Shown: positions 1 through 14,215, counted from the first letter of the stretch. The stretch is 64,000 nt of DNA from Amoebidium appalachense (GCA_963693365.1 CAVNZM010000016.1:992001-1056000), one strand, 5' to 3'. The notes: generated by a model not told the origin, from the letters alone. Translations and numbers: made by a program.

Positions 1-620
<620 letters not shown>

Positions 621-682
621 CACAACTCAAACCTACAGGTCACTACTTCGGTGTCATCCGGTATTTTTTCCGCGCGGTCATA

Positions 683-988
683 ACGGTGACAGCGCCGATA
701 ACAAACAATGACAGCAACGAGCAACAGCTGTCCCAACATGTGGTTATTCCGATGGCTCGAGTGGATTGGTATGCGCGACCAGCCAGGCAGACGGCAGAAA
801 GCCACCGCATAAGAGCCAGCGACGGGGTCGACACGAAGAGTGGCATGTATGTTGTAGCAAAATCCAACATATTAGGTGAGGACCATGTGATCCCCGCGGC
901 GCGTCTCACACGTCGGGCTGCCTTGATTGATGTTCCATGGGTGGGAAGACAGCACAAGCATGCATATGCAGTCTTCCTGCCCCGCTAG
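683..988 (+). other. Orphan open frame, exon-like, no recognised domain
   Basis: A frame of about 100 codons with ordinary amino-acid composition ends at a stop at 986-988, just before C-run and CA repeats. The first ATG is at 752; upstream codons are open only to 683. The C-terminal part (residues 60-100 of the frame) has a hydrophobic HVIPAARL-type stretch followed by basic residues and ends FLPR. That pattern is seen at the ends of some eukaryotic DNA-transposon proteins, but I cannot assign it. It may be a terminal exon or a transposon scrap. Confidence 0.25.
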
Positions 989-1023
989 TTCTAGGTGCAG
1001 TGTGGGTGTAAATTCTCTTTCTC

Positions 1024-1036
1024 CCCCTCCCCCCCC

Positions 1037-1067
<31 letters not shown>

Positions 1068-1249
1068 ACACACACACACCAGCAGGTATCCCCATGGTTG
1101 CCTGAACCGCAAGCACACCACCCACAAGGTGGGCGGTGCACATTCACATCTGCACACGTTTCCTAACCCACACGTGCATGTGCACATCCGCAATCACACT
1201 GTCACGGTAGAGTCTCAGACGTGCGCGGGTGCGCACCCACACACACACA

Positions 1250-1295
<46 letters not shown>

Positions 1296-1323
1296 AGGGG
1301 AAAAAAAAAAAAAAAAAAAAAAA

Positions 1324-1359
<36 letters not shown>

Positions 1360-1380
1360 CCCCGCCCTCGCCCAACACAC
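1024..1380. repeat. C-runs, (CA)n, A-run and (CT)n cluster
   Basis: A C-run (about 1029-1052) passes directly into (CA)n. A second C-run (about 1254-1294) is followed by an A-run of about 22 bases and a (CT)n tract of about 30 bases. No coding sequence is visible. Confidence 0.9.
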
Positions 1381-1459
1381 ACACAGTGTAGACATGCATT
1401 GCATACGGCTGTGCATACACACAAACACTGGCGCCCGGCTATGCACACAATCACGTACC

Positions 1460-2190
1460 ATTAGCACATTTTCTGGCAGGGAAGGGTTATTTGTGGTGGG
1501 ACCAGTGTCCTAATTGTCATTTTGAACTCTGTGCTTGGGTAGACCAAATATTTCTTTAGTTTCAAGTTTCTTTTGAATCTTTTTTTAGAACCCCCATTGC
1601 GTACGTAGCACGCGGGCGGAGGGGGGAGTTCCTATTTGGGGGGGGGGGGGGGGGGGGGGGGGGTTGGGCATCATGTTTCCTTGCGGAGGATTTGGGAGGG
1701 GAAGGACAGGGTGTGTGTGTGGGGGGGGGTTAAAATGTAGAGGAATTCACAGGGATGTTTTGCCAAAAAATACACTATAGCTGCCGGAGGTAGATCTTAT
1801 TTGAGTTCTCAGTGTGGGCCTGGGTCACACTCGGCTATTAATAGCTCTTGATTCCAATTATGTCTGATTAATTAGCAAAAGACATTGCTGTTAGCCGTGC
1901 TTTGTTGCTGCCGGCAGATGTGCTTTTCAGCACAAGTTTTATACTATTTCAATAAATTATGGCCGCAAATGCAAAGTCATTATGACCTCGGCCATTGAAC
2001 ATGTGCACATTTGGTTCACAAACGCCACTTCATGACACATGAAAAATGTTAGAAAGTCAGTCATCGACAAAACATATACAGGTCTAGGGGACCGGGGATA
2101 TTGATAATTATAATTATTGCAGGAAATGATACAAATCGATCATAAAGCAAGTGCTATTATTTTGCCTGTAAAATTTGTGTGTGGGAGTGT
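1460..2190. other. Intergenic, no gene seen
   Basis: Mixed-composition DNA with one G-run near 1637-1662. Frames are short and closed on both strands. Confidence 0.6.
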
Positions 2191-2196
2191 GGGTGC

Positions 2197-2198
2197 AC

Positions 2199-2244
<46 letters not shown>

Positions 2245-2272
2245 CGGGGGGGGGGGGGGGGGGGGGGGGGGA
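2197..2272. repeat. (GT)n followed by G-run
   Basis: About 40 bases of GT repeat end in a short ACC linker, followed by a G-run of about 24 bases. The next 230 bases contain several GCAACGG-like motifs around 2400-2485 but no convincing frame. Confidence 0.85.
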
Positions 2273-2799
2273 AGTAATGCTGCTAGTGCTACCATCAATT
2301 ACTCCATTAATGGTGGAAGTGACACCGTTGCTTTCACATGACATGGGTTGCCTACACCCTGAGTCCAACCAACGGCATTGCACTCACCATTACTGTCATC
2401 ATTGGACACACCCCAACGGTAAAGCAACGGCGCCAGTAAGGCTGCAAGCAACGGGAAACGTACTAGCAACGCTGTAAGCAACGGTATCGCTTACACCATC
2501 ATGTATACCTGTGATTCCAGACTTGTAAACGTTACGACTAGCTGTAGCACCCGCTTTCTTGTCTCTATACTTACGTGCTTCTCCTAGCCTGCATATGTTA
2601 ACTAGGGCATAGTATTAGTGTATACACACCAGGCCTGGTTTTCAGTGTGTATGCAAGGCACTTTAACGAATTTTTTGAGGCAAATATACATTTACTAAGT
2701 AAAATTGTATAACGTTATGCAGGTTTGAGCATAACGTTATGCACGTTTCAAAGAGTTGAAAATGTAATAACTTGGGAACCGTTCAACCAAAATGCACCA

Positions 2800-3010
2800 A
2801 GTTTTCACAGTTAGTGTGGGAGGGTGGGAGGGAGGACCGTGGGAGGGGAGGGATGAGGGAGATTCAGAAGGGAGAGATTGGGGGGAGGGGGGGAGGGGTT
2901 GAACGGTGTGTGGGGGGGGGGGTGCGGGGGGGAGGGGGGAGGTGGGGAAGGGGGGAGGGTTGTGTGACTGTGTGTGTGTGTGTGTGTGTACATGTGTTTG
3001 TGTGTGTACA

Positions 3011-3054
<44 letters not shown>

Positions 3055-3320
3055 GTGGGGACTGGGTGGAGAGTGGGGGGGTTGGGGGTGTGGTGGGGGG
3101 TCCCGGAGTTGGGCGTGTGTGTGCGTACGAGCACGCATGCGTGTACGCCGCGTGTGTGTTGTGTATGAGGCACAGTGTGAGTGTACGTGTGTGTGTGTGT
3201 GTGTTGATTATGCCTGAACCCGACAAGCAGTCTATACCAAGTATCTGATACTACTGAGTACTATGTCAGACATGCACAATAAACCCGGTGTGAACGGCAA
3301 AACGGCAAAACCCGGGAGAG

Positions 3321-3354
<34 letters not shown>

Positions 3355-3561
3355 TGGGCCCAACTACTGGGACACCTACACCATCACCGCTCGGCAAACA
3401 CACACACACATATGCACAACGCACCACGCGCACACACACACACACACACACACTCACACGCACACACACACAGAGAGAGAGAGACACACAGAGACACACA
3501 CACACGAACACAACACACACACACACACACACAGAGAGAGAGAGACACACCCACCACCCAA

Positions 3562-3638
<77 letters not shown>

Positions 3639-3735
3639 ACCACCACCACCACCACCACCACCACCATCACCCCCCCCCCCCCCCCCCCCCCACCCTCAAC
3701 AGTCACCCATCCACCCACAACCTCTACTCATCCCA
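2800..3735. repeat. G-rich, (GT)n, C-run and (CA)n(CCA)n(C)n block
   Basis: In order: an impure G-rich tract (2816-2960), GT repeats with two TACATGTGTTTG inserts (2970-3050), a C-run (about 3320-3353), CA repeats with GA inserts (3390-3550), then a compound tract in which (CA)n becomes (CCA)n near 3636-3666 and a C-run near 3670-3690. All open frames here are repeat translations. Confidence 0.9.
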
Positions 3736-3909
3736 AAAATGCTGAAGGGTGCAAGCAAAGGTGTATGCCCGAGTTTATGGGGGACTGAGATCGGGAAGGG
3801 AGGTGGAGGGGTAGGGCCGGGGGGAGGGCATAGGGGGGAGGGGGGGGGAAGGGAGGCACTGCCAGGGAGATAGAGATACCGAGAGATAGAGAGAGAATGG
3901 GGGGAAGGG

Positions 3910-4143
3910 GGGAGGGAGGGTTTCAAACCCAATATTTGCGGGGTCACAGACACGTTCAACTGCTGTGTTCCATTCAAAACATTCGGCTCCCGAGACCACA
4001 TCTTCCATATCGGGGTGCCAAAGATATGTCGTGTGTTCGTAGGCGATGAGTCTATCTCCACCTTTATTGTCGTTAAAGGAATATGCTGAAATTGAAGTGG
4101 TGGTAAATGTTGTGTTTGTGCCATTTGTGCGAATCAGAACCAC
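3910..4143 (-). other. Possible exon with extracellular-type composition
   Basis: A minus-strand frame of about 75 codons has normal, non-repetitive composition, with three N-glycosylation-like NxT/S sites near its start and two cysteines in a CFEWNTAVERVC context near its end. It closes into G-rich repeat on the left. No start, splice pair or partner exon could be fixed, and no family was recognised. It may be one exon of a secreted or membrane protein whose other exons are hidden in repeats. Confidence 0.3.
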
Positions 4144-4369
4144 CGTTTGCGACCGGGTGTGAGCGTGTTGTTTGATTAATTATTTCCATGTCCTCATGGA
4201 TTCAATATTCCTACTTTTTTAATTGTTTTATAAAGACTTATTTTTTGGCGCGCAAAAACTTCCCGCCCAAATTTCTATATTTGGCTAATCGTGCGATCGC
4301 GTGAAAATAATTGGTAAATACATATTTTTTCGATTTTGTCCTACTTTTTTTATTGTTTTATAGAAACCT

Positions 4370-4594
4370 ACAGTGTGGACTGGATATGGGCACCACTGGA
4401 AAAGGGCACATCTGGATATGGGCACCGTTGGCAGCCAACCCGGCCCGATCTATTCGGGCCGGGTTGAGACTAAGTAATCCCCCTAGCTCTATAATTAAAT
4501 TGGCCCCCCTAGAGGTCTGGATATCGGCACATATGGATATGGGCACCCCGAAAAGTGCCCGCCCGACCCGGTGCCGATATCCAGTCCGCACTGT
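4370..4594. mobile_element. MITE-like element with 24-25 bp TIRs and TA target site
   Basis: The left end, CAGTGTGGACTGGATATGGG from 4371, and the reverse complement of the right end, CAGTGCGGACTGGATATCGG ending 4593, match over about 24 bases with two mismatches, continuing into GCACC. Both ends are bordered by TA (4369-4370 and 4594-4595), as for Tc1/mariner/pogo-type insertions. The interior has no coding capacity. It carries repeated GGATATGGGCACC motifs and, at 4437-4465, a perfect 12-bp-arm hairpin (AACCCGGCCCGA, 5-base loop). It is inferred to be non-autonomous. Confidence 0.65.
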
Positions 4595-4736
4595 ATCGGA
4601 CATTTCCGGCTAATTGGAAAGGAAGGTAAAACTGCTGGAAAATATTAATTGGAGCAAATCTTTCGAGCCAACCTTCTTTGCCATACAATTGTATCCAATA
4701 TGTCACTTTTCACCACCATGGATCTTCATCATGAAC

Positions 4737-4738
<2 letters not shown>

Positions 4739-4801
<63 letters not shown>
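4739..4801. repeat. Long C homopolymer
   Basis: An uninterrupted run of about 63 C. Flanking mixed sequence carries no recognisable gene. Confidence 0.95.
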
Positions 4802-4803
<2 letters not shown>

Positions 4804-4859
4804 GCCCCCCAACCTTTCGCCGCCTCTCCCCTCTCCCTTTTTAACTTGGCAATCGACGA

Positions 4860-5889
4860 GTTGGGTGACCGTCAGGAGTTCACAGTCCCGAGGGAAGCAC
4901 ATGCCAGGGTGCTTCACAACGACGGTCGGGGCATTTCAACGACGATTCCTCTATGCGGAAATCTTTTTTGAAAAGTAAAGAACATTGCCCTGTATGGTCA
5001 GAGCCAATCACAGTGTCCGGTAGCGGTTGTGACATCTACGTAATTAGTATGTTCACTTATATATACTGAGGTCATGCTGGTATATTACACCACATAATGT
5101 TTGATCATCTGAATATATTCCTACTTTTTTGGTTGTGTTGGGATTGCCAGAATGCCTGCTTTGATCAAACTAAAATTTTCTATTTGCCTTTATGCACCAA
5201 CACCATTTCTAGTCATATGTGAAAGGCCTAGGATTGGACCCACATGCATGCTGCTTGAAATTTCCAACATTTGGCCGTTTTTCGAATATTTACCCGGGGG
5301 GGGAGGGGAGGGGGGAGGCCTACACGTGTCCACTATTAACCAGCACAAGGCAGGCGAATGGTGGTCACGATATTTCTTCAGCTGCAATTTGGACCATATT
5401 TAGTGACGTATACACCAGAGCATTTCTCAGGAATTTCTTTAATTTTTCGTATCTGGGGCATACGCAAGTCGGACACGTGCATACGCGACAGAACACTGTT
5501 GGTTCTGAAACCCGAAGGCCTTATTCCCTCGTGTCTATGTACAGATTACATACAAACGCCGCGAGTAATCACAGTATAAAGTTTATATCGTTATTTCATA
5601 TTGGAGTAGTAATTTTATTCATGTTTCCCCCACCATTTTGGGCTCCAACATAGTGTAATAAATAGTAACATTTAGCACACCCTGCAGCCTGATCATCCCC
5701 ATGCGTTGATTTCCCCACCCAGAGCCACACGCCACGACACAAAGAAGATAAGTACGATATCTGTGCTAATGATACATAATGTTAGAATATATAGCTATAT
5801 ATAGCTAAAAGCGCACGATTTGTTACTTTTGTCTGTCGGGTCTCATGATCGGCGCTGCACTCGCGAATAACTAGCTGGTGTTATCTGGG

Positions 5890-5931
<42 letters not shown>

Positions 5932-6190
5932 CGTGTATGTATGTGTGTGAAATTTGCCGTGTGCATGTGCCATGGTTCACGGGTGCATGTGTCCTTAGCC
6001 ACCATCGCCAATGCCGTGCTTTCATCCATTATTGAATATCTACCACCTCAGCTTCCGGCCTAGACTCCGATTTGCTGTGTTTCTTTAACAATGTGGCACG
6101 ACTGTGGGGAAAAAAATGAAAGATCAGCCACGGTAACCATGGCATTACAGATACCAAATAGGCAACATGTATGTTGGATGGAATGTGTGT
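4860..6190. other. Intergenic, no gene seen
   Basis: AT-richer, non-repetitive DNA except for a short G-rich tract near 5296-5318 and a GT/GC tract near 5892-5950. Frames on both strands are short and have no recognisable motif. Confidence 0.55.
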
Positions 6191-6195
6191 TACCA

Positions 6196-7095
<900 letters not shown>

Positions 7096-7432
7096 CCTGC
7101 ACCCACCCACCCAACCCCGGCCATATTACTTTGAGTTCACCTTTGAAAATGGAAACCAGTCACTTTCTACACGCCCTCACTGATCCCTCCCACGTCCTGC
7201 CCTCCCACCATTCTTTCTATCTGCAAAAGTGTGCCTGTGCATGTGCCTGCCAATACGTGTGTGTTTGTCTCTGTGTTTGTGGTGTCCGTGTACGCGCAAT
7301 TTGGGGGGAAATGTTTTTTTTTTGGAATGTGTTACAGAGTAAGAAGTGCACACCGTTTTCACCACGGCCAACACATACAGAGCACACCAAACTTTGTATG
7401 TATCCCAAATTGGAGCGGGCGGGTGTGTGTGT

Positions 7433-7478
<46 letters not shown>

Positions 7479-7763
7479 TGATGTATGCATGCACGGCTAC
7501 GGGGGTGGCAACTATGGGAGTTCAGACAACCCCCCCCCCCCCCCCCCGGGGGGGCAAAAAAAAAAAAAAAAAAAAAAAAAGAAGACGAAGAAGAAGAAGA
7601 AGAAAAAAGAAAAACACAACAAGAAGAATTTGAAACTGGTGACAGGCAGAAGATACTAGAAGGGAAAGGGGCAGGCCACACGAAGAAAGGAAGCGAAGGA
7701 GGGGGGGACGGAGGGAAAGAAGGGGGGGGGAGGGGGGGGGGGGGGAGAAGGGTGATAACTAAC

Positions 7764-8304
7764 CTCCAACCAGTGATTGGCTTAGTCCACCTATTGCTGC
7801 TTGCCTCCGACGAATCAGAAGTGGTGGTATTTGTGCTCACGGGATCGCTAGATGATGTATTCTCACTACGTCGTGCACGTCCCAACAAAACACTGTATAT
7901 AATGGCGTTGAAGAACCCCGCCGAACTCAATAGAAACATCACAACAACTGTGCTCCAATAAGGAACAGTTGAATAGATTGAGAAGAATGTGTACACCACG
8001 CACGGCGTCCACTCAATGATGTAGATTAAAATAAAAAAGTTCATGTGAGTGGCCAGTTTTCTTAAATGGTTTACTGCAGGGTCGACTTGGGATACATGAA
8101 TTCGTGTTTCTCCGTTCGTATTGGTTGCGGCGAGTCGTGATGTCGCTTGAGCAACCAAATTTCCGCTATTTGTTCTTGAAATTTTGGAATCTTTCCTATG
8201 GGTAGGGGGGTCTGTCTGTGCGGCGGAGGGGGTTTCTTCATTGTCTTCGATACTTGCAAGGGGGGCGACGCTGGTGCTTGTGGTGCCTTCTTGCTGTGAC
8301 TGTG

Positions 8305-8400
<96 letters not shown>

Positions 8401-9143
8401 GACAGTGTGTGTGTACACCCATGTGTGTGTGTGTGTGTGTGTGTGTTGAGGGGAGATGGGGGGGGGGGGGGGGGGGGGGGGGGGATGGGGAAGGATATAT
8501 GTCTGTGAGTTCCGAGGGCACAAAATACAGCCAAAAAAGATAAAAAATAAAAAGAGAAGTAAAGCACATAACAAGACAAAAACACAACCCAACCCGGATC
8601 TGCAACACCAGTCGAAATGACAGGTAGGGAGGGCAAGGCGAAGAAAGCCCCAAGGGGGCCGGGGGGGGGGGGGGGGGGGGGGGAGTGTGCGTGATATGGG
8701 GTTGCATACATGGAAGTAACGACTTCTATTTGTGCTGGTAGAGAGGGTGGGGGGAGGGGGGGTTGAATGCGGAACACAGTACGAAGTACGCATACACGAT
8801 GAGAAGCATGGTGCAGGACACATGCAAAGGCAAACATTCAAGTATGCAACATCAGCCATGCGCACAGTATGGGTCATAAGCAGAGCCCATCGTCAGGGGG
8901 GGGAGAAGGGGGGGGAAAGGGGAGGGAGGGGGTGGGGGGGGGGGGGGGGGGGGGGAGAGGGGGGGGAGGGGAGGGGGGGATGGGGATATCACGGAGGAGG
9001 AGACAAAAAAATAAAAGAAAAACAGTCACAAAAACTCAAAAACTAGATTTTTTTTTTTTTTTTTTTTTTTTGGTTGGTTGGTTGGTTGGGGGGGGGGGGG
9101 GGGGGGGGGGGGGCAGGCAGAATACTCGAACAGAGCCCACCAT

Positions 9144-9188
<45 letters not shown>

Positions 9189-9206
9189 TGTGTGTTGCGG
9201 TGGTGT

Positions 9207-9247
<41 letters not shown>

Positions 9248-10117
9248 GGAGGGGGGGGGGGGGGGGGAGGGGAAAGGGGCAGTGGGGAGGAACATTATAC
9301 CTGTGAAATAGCCGTAACAGCCACAACATCCGCACTCGCACCCGCCGCCTTCGAACGCGTGGAAGGGGCACGATTCAACGCAAACGACCGACTACTAGAA
9401 CGAAAACCAATACTCCTCCAAAGGACAATTTGGCACCACGAATAGCAGAAAACACTCACAATCACCGCAACGAAAATCATTCCCATTTTGTACCATGAAC
9501 CCCACCACGTTCCAATAACAACACGACGAACCGTGCACCACGGCCCCACACCCCCATAGCCCCCCGTCCCTACATTTATGATGAATGTGCACATGACGAA
9601 CGGGACAACCCAGCCCAAAACGTGAAGTTTCCAGTTATATCTCCCGGTATCCGGCCGCCTATTTCTGACTATCACCAACCAGAGATAGACCGCTGTGATA
9701 GCCGTCCACCAACCGACGCAATTCAACCCCCACACGAAGAAAAACCCTTCAATTTGGCACGTCGTCGAAAATGTAACCACCCGTCCCACCACCAGAGAGC
9801 GAATATGTGTGATTAGCGCTGGAATTGCGATAAGTATATCTGCCATGGAAATAAATGCCGGGAAATACTGCATGGTGCTCATTTTGAGTCTTTGGCGTCT
9901 GTATAGGCGCCATGTTTCGGTGATAATGTAGATAGACCCGGCCAGACTGAGAACTAACGCGGTGATAGTTATCCCCTGTATGAGATATACGTGGTTAGAT
10001 ATAAGTGAAATTATAAGATACATTCTCACATCTACTTTGCTCAACATATTATGGACACAGGGACACACACGAAAGACTATCCTCATTAGTTTACCAAACA
10101 AACCATTTTTTGAACAG

Positions 10118-10170
<53 letters not shown>

Positions 10171-10707
10171 CCTCCCTCCCCAAGCCCTCTACTCCCGATC
10201 GTCCTCTGCTCTTTTTCTGTAAAGCACGGTATGTCGTACACTTTTCGCTCTGCACGTCCCATGCACTCATGCAAGAACCTGTTTTTATGTTATGTCCTGT
10301 GACTGCTCTTTGAAAATGTAAATTGAAGTTTCCTTTGCTTTGCTTCAACCTCAGTTTGATTAGCGGCAAACAAGTTGGCAAAAGCATGTTCAGGCGGAAA
10401 GCAACCTTAAGCAATTCGTTATCAAACACAAGGTGTGCAAGGCTGTTGTGTGTGTTGAGATAATAGGCGGGTGCCTAAAACCACAGTCCCAGGTATAACT
10501 AGCAGCTCATACAATGCTTCAAAAACGAGCACTCACACAAGTCCTTTCCTTACACGTAAGCATGCACACACACACACACACACACGCACACACACACCTT
10601 GTAAAAGCACACACGAAAACGAGTTCGCAACACGCACACACACATACACACAAGAATCAGCGCCATGGCTGCGCCATTGCTTCTCAGAACACCTTTGCGC
10701 CCAAGGC

Positions 10708-10748
<41 letters not shown>

Positions 10749-11027
10749 ACGCGTATTCCTCCACGTATTTGTGTAAACTTGCACTTGCAACTGTTTATGC
10801 AAGTGTGGCTGTGCGTGCGTATCCGTGCCCGTGTGTGTGCATGTGTATTCGTGCCCGTGTGTGTGCCGATGATTCGTGCACGTGTTGGTGTGCGCTTGCA
10901 CGTGTGACTGTGTGTGTACGTGCGTCTTTACCTTCATAAGCTCCCACTCGCTCTGTGTCATTCCCCCGTACAGTAGGCCGAGCGGTAGCGGGGCCGGGGG
11001 AGCAACGGTGGTGTTATTCGTCGACAT
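7764..11027 (-). CDS. cAMP-receptor-like seven-transmembrane GPCR (3 exons located)
   Basis: Coding exons: 10932-11027 (ATG at 11027; donor GTAAAG), 9301-9975 (acceptor CAG at 9976-9978; donor GTATAA) and 7764-8305 (acceptor at the end of a CA repeat; donor GTTAGT). Both internal joins are phase 0. Exon 1 encodes a short N-terminus with an NNTT glycosylation site. Exon 2 carries five hydrophobic helices, with a Cys at the start of helix 3 (CQIEGFFF) and a GPWC Cys in extracellular loop 2, the expected disulfide pair. Exon 3 carries a Ser/Thr-rich third intracellular loop, helix 6, and helix 7 ending NAIIYS, an NPxxY-like site, then a Ser/Thr-rich tail. The pattern matches the Dictyostelium cAMP-receptor/class E group rather than rhodopsins (no DRY). 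The natural ligand is unknown. The 3' end is incomplete: phase 2 after 7764 requires a further exon I could not place among the repeats. Confidence 0.75.
8306..9295. repeat. Receptor intron 2: (GT)n, G-runs, T-runs
   Basis: On the plus strand: (GT)n about 8309-8400, a short GT tract to 8446, G-runs (8459-8484, 8661-8683, 8937-8955, 9089-9112, 9209-9246) and two T-runs (9047-9071, 9149-9174). On the sense (minus) strand the GT tract is a CA tract running directly into the exon-3 acceptor. A copy of the dispersed 133-bp repeat lies at 8765-8897. Confidence 0.85.
8765..8897 (+). repeat. Dispersed 133-bp repeat, copy 1
   Basis: This segment is about 96% identical by eye to 27758-27890. Both start GAATGCGGAACAC just after a G-run and end CATCSTCAGG. 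It has no coding potential and no obvious terminal inverted repeat. It sits inside an intron. Confidence 0.8.
9976..10931. repeat. Receptor intron 1: C-run and CA/GT tracts
   Basis: The intron contains a C-run of about 48 bases (10119-10167), CA tracts (10563-10650), and a GT tract (10709-10748) grading into GT-rich sequence up to the donor. The remaining 300 bases between 10170 and 10520 are mixed and show no frame of interest. Confidence 0.8.
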
Positions 11028-11896
11028 GATGTTGGCTATTGTTAGGTTTACTCCACTGGATTTGAGGTGGCTGAAGACACAAATAGCGTAAGAATAGAAA
11101 TGTGTGTTCAACTTCAAGATGCAAAAACATAGTAAACTTTGAGTAGATTCACGAATTCCGAGTGCTAGAGCTGGTTGGAAGCTGCCATGGTTGGTCAATC
11201 TGAGGATATGGTTGAACCAGATTTTTCATGGGGAAAAAAGAAAAAACCAGCCCTTGCACCCTTGCATCAGGGGAAGAAATAGCTGCATGTGTTTACTCTT
11301 TCTGTGTGCCACTTTGATCGACTGGGGTAACGTATAAAGTAGGCTAAACACTTTAACCTAGATGCTTCTACAGCGCTTAGATCCTTATCATGCGCGCAGT
11401 TTGAAAAAATTCTCTCAGTATAACAACTAATCCTTCTGGTGTCTTTTGGCTGGAGTGTTTGCATGCACGTAGAATGTGCCACTATTATTGCAAGTCCTTG
11501 GGCAGTGGATGTGAGGTCGATGTGATGTTTTGCAAGTTTGAAGAAGTCTTACATAGGGCAACGCTACCCAAGTAAACAAGTATATTTGTTCACTTGGATT
11601 ACAAAAGAAATGCAAGGGAGATTTGAATGAACCGTGGGGTCTTCAACTTCGAAGAAAGCCTTTTTTTGTCTTTATATCAAGTTGTTATCTTTTGTCTTTC
11701 TTTGCCAAGGCTTGACTTAGCCTGACAGGCTGCATGTGCAGGGTATAAAATGTAATTATGCAAATTTGTTTTATCTTATCTAGATCTTACTGAATTTCTT
11801 AAGAGATATGAAAAAATGAAAAAGACGAGATAGAAGTTCCAGAGTCATCTGAAGCAAGATATTATGAAGCACACAATGCAACAAAAGTCATGATGT

Positions 11897-12010
11897 AAAT
11901 CATAAAGAAGGATTTATCTAAAGCAAATAACAAGCCTGAACTATGTTAAATAAGCATAATCATAAAGAAGGATTTATCTAAAGCAAATAACAAGCCTGAA
12001 CTATGTTAGA
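11897..12010 (+). repeat. 60-bp tandem duplication
   Basis: The block ATCATAAAGAAGGATTTATC continuing through AAGCCTGAACTATGTTA occurs twice with a period of exactly 60 bp (the AAGGATTTATC core at 11908 and 11968). The copies are essentially identical, so this is a recent local duplication in non-coding DNA. Confidence 0.9.
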
Positions 12011-13524
12011 TATACATATACCTCTAACGGAAACCTGCTCATAAACATGTTACAGGAAGATGATGCAATTATCAGCTTTTGAGATAGTCGTGGATAAGTT
12101 ATCAGTTTGATGATTGGTTGATTCTGTAACCAGGTATTTATGGTATGCATGGAATGTGTGTGTATCCTCGTGGTAGCTAACAGTGGGATGTACTGTGGCG
12201 TCACTCCACGTGCCGTGTGCTTGGGCTTTTTTCCAGCTGGCCCCTGGCGTGGGCAACGGTAGCCTGTCTGTGTGGGATACCCAGTAGGTGATCCGTCCCC
12301 GTCGCGAAGTAGCAGGCACCCCAAAGAGGCGGGGTTGTGGCTTGCGGCAAGTGTCCCATGGTGATAGACCCAGGAGTGTAGCCTCCCCCTTTGTGGGCCC
12401 CAACCCCCGTCGCTAAGCAACATGCACCCCTATTGCATAGAAATGTCCTTTCGGAAGCGAAACTGGCAGTGTGGTTTTGCCTGTCAATTTAGCTAAGTAG
12501 TATTACATAACACTGAGCCAACTAAGTGTTTTGTTACTTCTCTAGTATCAGACTCCCAAGGTTGGCCCTTCCCTCAAAGGCTTATGCCGTCCACCCACCA
12601 AGTGAAGCCCGGGCAATGCTTGCGCATGGCACGTACAAGTTTTGCACGTGCTCATGCGAGCGGGCCGGCCGCGCTCATTCAGTTCTGCCAGGTGGGGCAC
12701 GGTGCTGTCACTGCTGTGGCCAGAGTCTCAGTCGACGTCTTCATCGCTCCTTGCAAATCTTTTTCGTTGCTGACTCAAACAAATGTACTTTACTTTATGG
12801 ATACCCCTCAAGTTGCAATTGCCGTCTAGCCTTCTTCCTTATCCGGACACAAAGTTTCAACATGATTTTTTTGTCCAAAACTGTCTTATTGAACGAAGGA
12901 GATTCTGAGCCCGAAGTTGCTGGGCTTCAGGACAAAATGACACCATGGCATCATCCGTAAGTGTGCCGTGCCACGATTGTGCCAGCAGCGAGCGTCGTGG
13001 CTCACCGCGGGAAGGCTTGGCCATTGTGTGTATGTGGGTGCGAGCACACTGTGTGCCCATGCGTGTATATGTGTGCGTGTGCGTGTGTCACGGTGCGTGC
13101 GGTTGACTCGGTGTGTGTCTATGTATGTACATGACATCATGGCGTGTGTGCGTGTGTGTGTGTGCGCGCGCGTGTATGTATCGGGGTCTCACTGAAGTCA
13201 AGAGACGTGTCTAGTGACTATCCCAGATCTACGACAAGCTTTAGAGCGCCACCGGCCCACGCACACATTCATTGTATCGTTGAAAACACGCATACACACA
13301 CACACACACACACACATCCTGCACACACACACACGCTCTTTCTACCCCCTCCACCTCCCTCCCTATTGTGTCATATGAATCTCCCTATTCCGAGGGCTTA
13401 ACAACTCATCCCCCTCCGGCCTCAGGCCCTCTCTCTCTGCCCCGCCGTAAGCGCTTACTCTTGTTTACTCTCCCTCCCTCTCTTCGTCCTCTCCCTCCTT
13501 CTTTCGCTCTCCCACCCCTTTCCT

Positions 13525-13559
<35 letters not shown>

Positions 13560-13724
13560 CCCCGGGGACGCCGCACTGGTTGAACTTCCCCCTTGAACTC
13601 GCCTCCTCCCTTTCCGCCTCCTCCCCTTTCCCCTCCTTCCAGGGACTACCCCTCTCCCTCCCCCCTTCCCAACCTCAAGCTCCTTCCCGACCTCTCTCCC
13701 TCGAGCCTAGCCCCCCCCCCCCCC

Positions 13725-13832
13725 CCCTCCCACTCCCCCCCGCTCCCCCCACCTGTCCTTCAACTCCCCTTTCCCCCTCCCCATCCGAGCCTCCACCTCT
13801 CTTTCTCTCACTCCCTCCCTCTCTCTCCCTCC

Positions 13833-13866
<34 letters not shown>

Positions 13867-14168
13867 CGAGGCTCTCCCCCCCCCCCCCTCCCCCCCCCTC
13901 TCTCTCTCCGGATCCCTCAGTCTCACCCACAGCACTCCCTACCTCCCCCCCCCCCTCCCTCCCCCTCCCACTCCCCCCCGCTTCCCCCACCTGTCCTTCA
14001 ACTCCCCTTTCCCCCTCCCCATCCGAGCCTCCACCTCTCTTTCTCTCACTCCCTCCCTCCCTCCCTCTCTCTCTCTCTCTCGCTCTCACTCCCCGAGGCT
14101 CCCCCCCCCCCCCCCCCCCCCCCTCTCTTTCTCCGGATCCCTCAGTCTCACCCACAGCACTCCCTACC

Positions 14169-14211
<43 letters not shown>

Positions 14212-14215
14212 TTTC
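13725..14215 (+). repeat. ~238-bp tandem duplication of a C/CT-rich unit
   Basis: A unit containing ACCTGTCCTTCAACTCCCC, a CCATCCGAGCCTCCACC block, a (CT)n stretch, CCCCGAGGCTC, a C-run and a GGATCCCTCAGTCTCACCC block is present twice. ACCTGTCC begins at 13751 and 13989. The copies differ mainly in C-run and CT-run length. The long proline/serine-coding frames across it are repeat artefacts. Confidence 0.85.

Noticed and set aside
12001-12423. 140-codon minus-strand frame in a GC-richer patch
   Set aside because: No motif, no splice sites and no start context were found; noted only as a possible degenerate retroelement.
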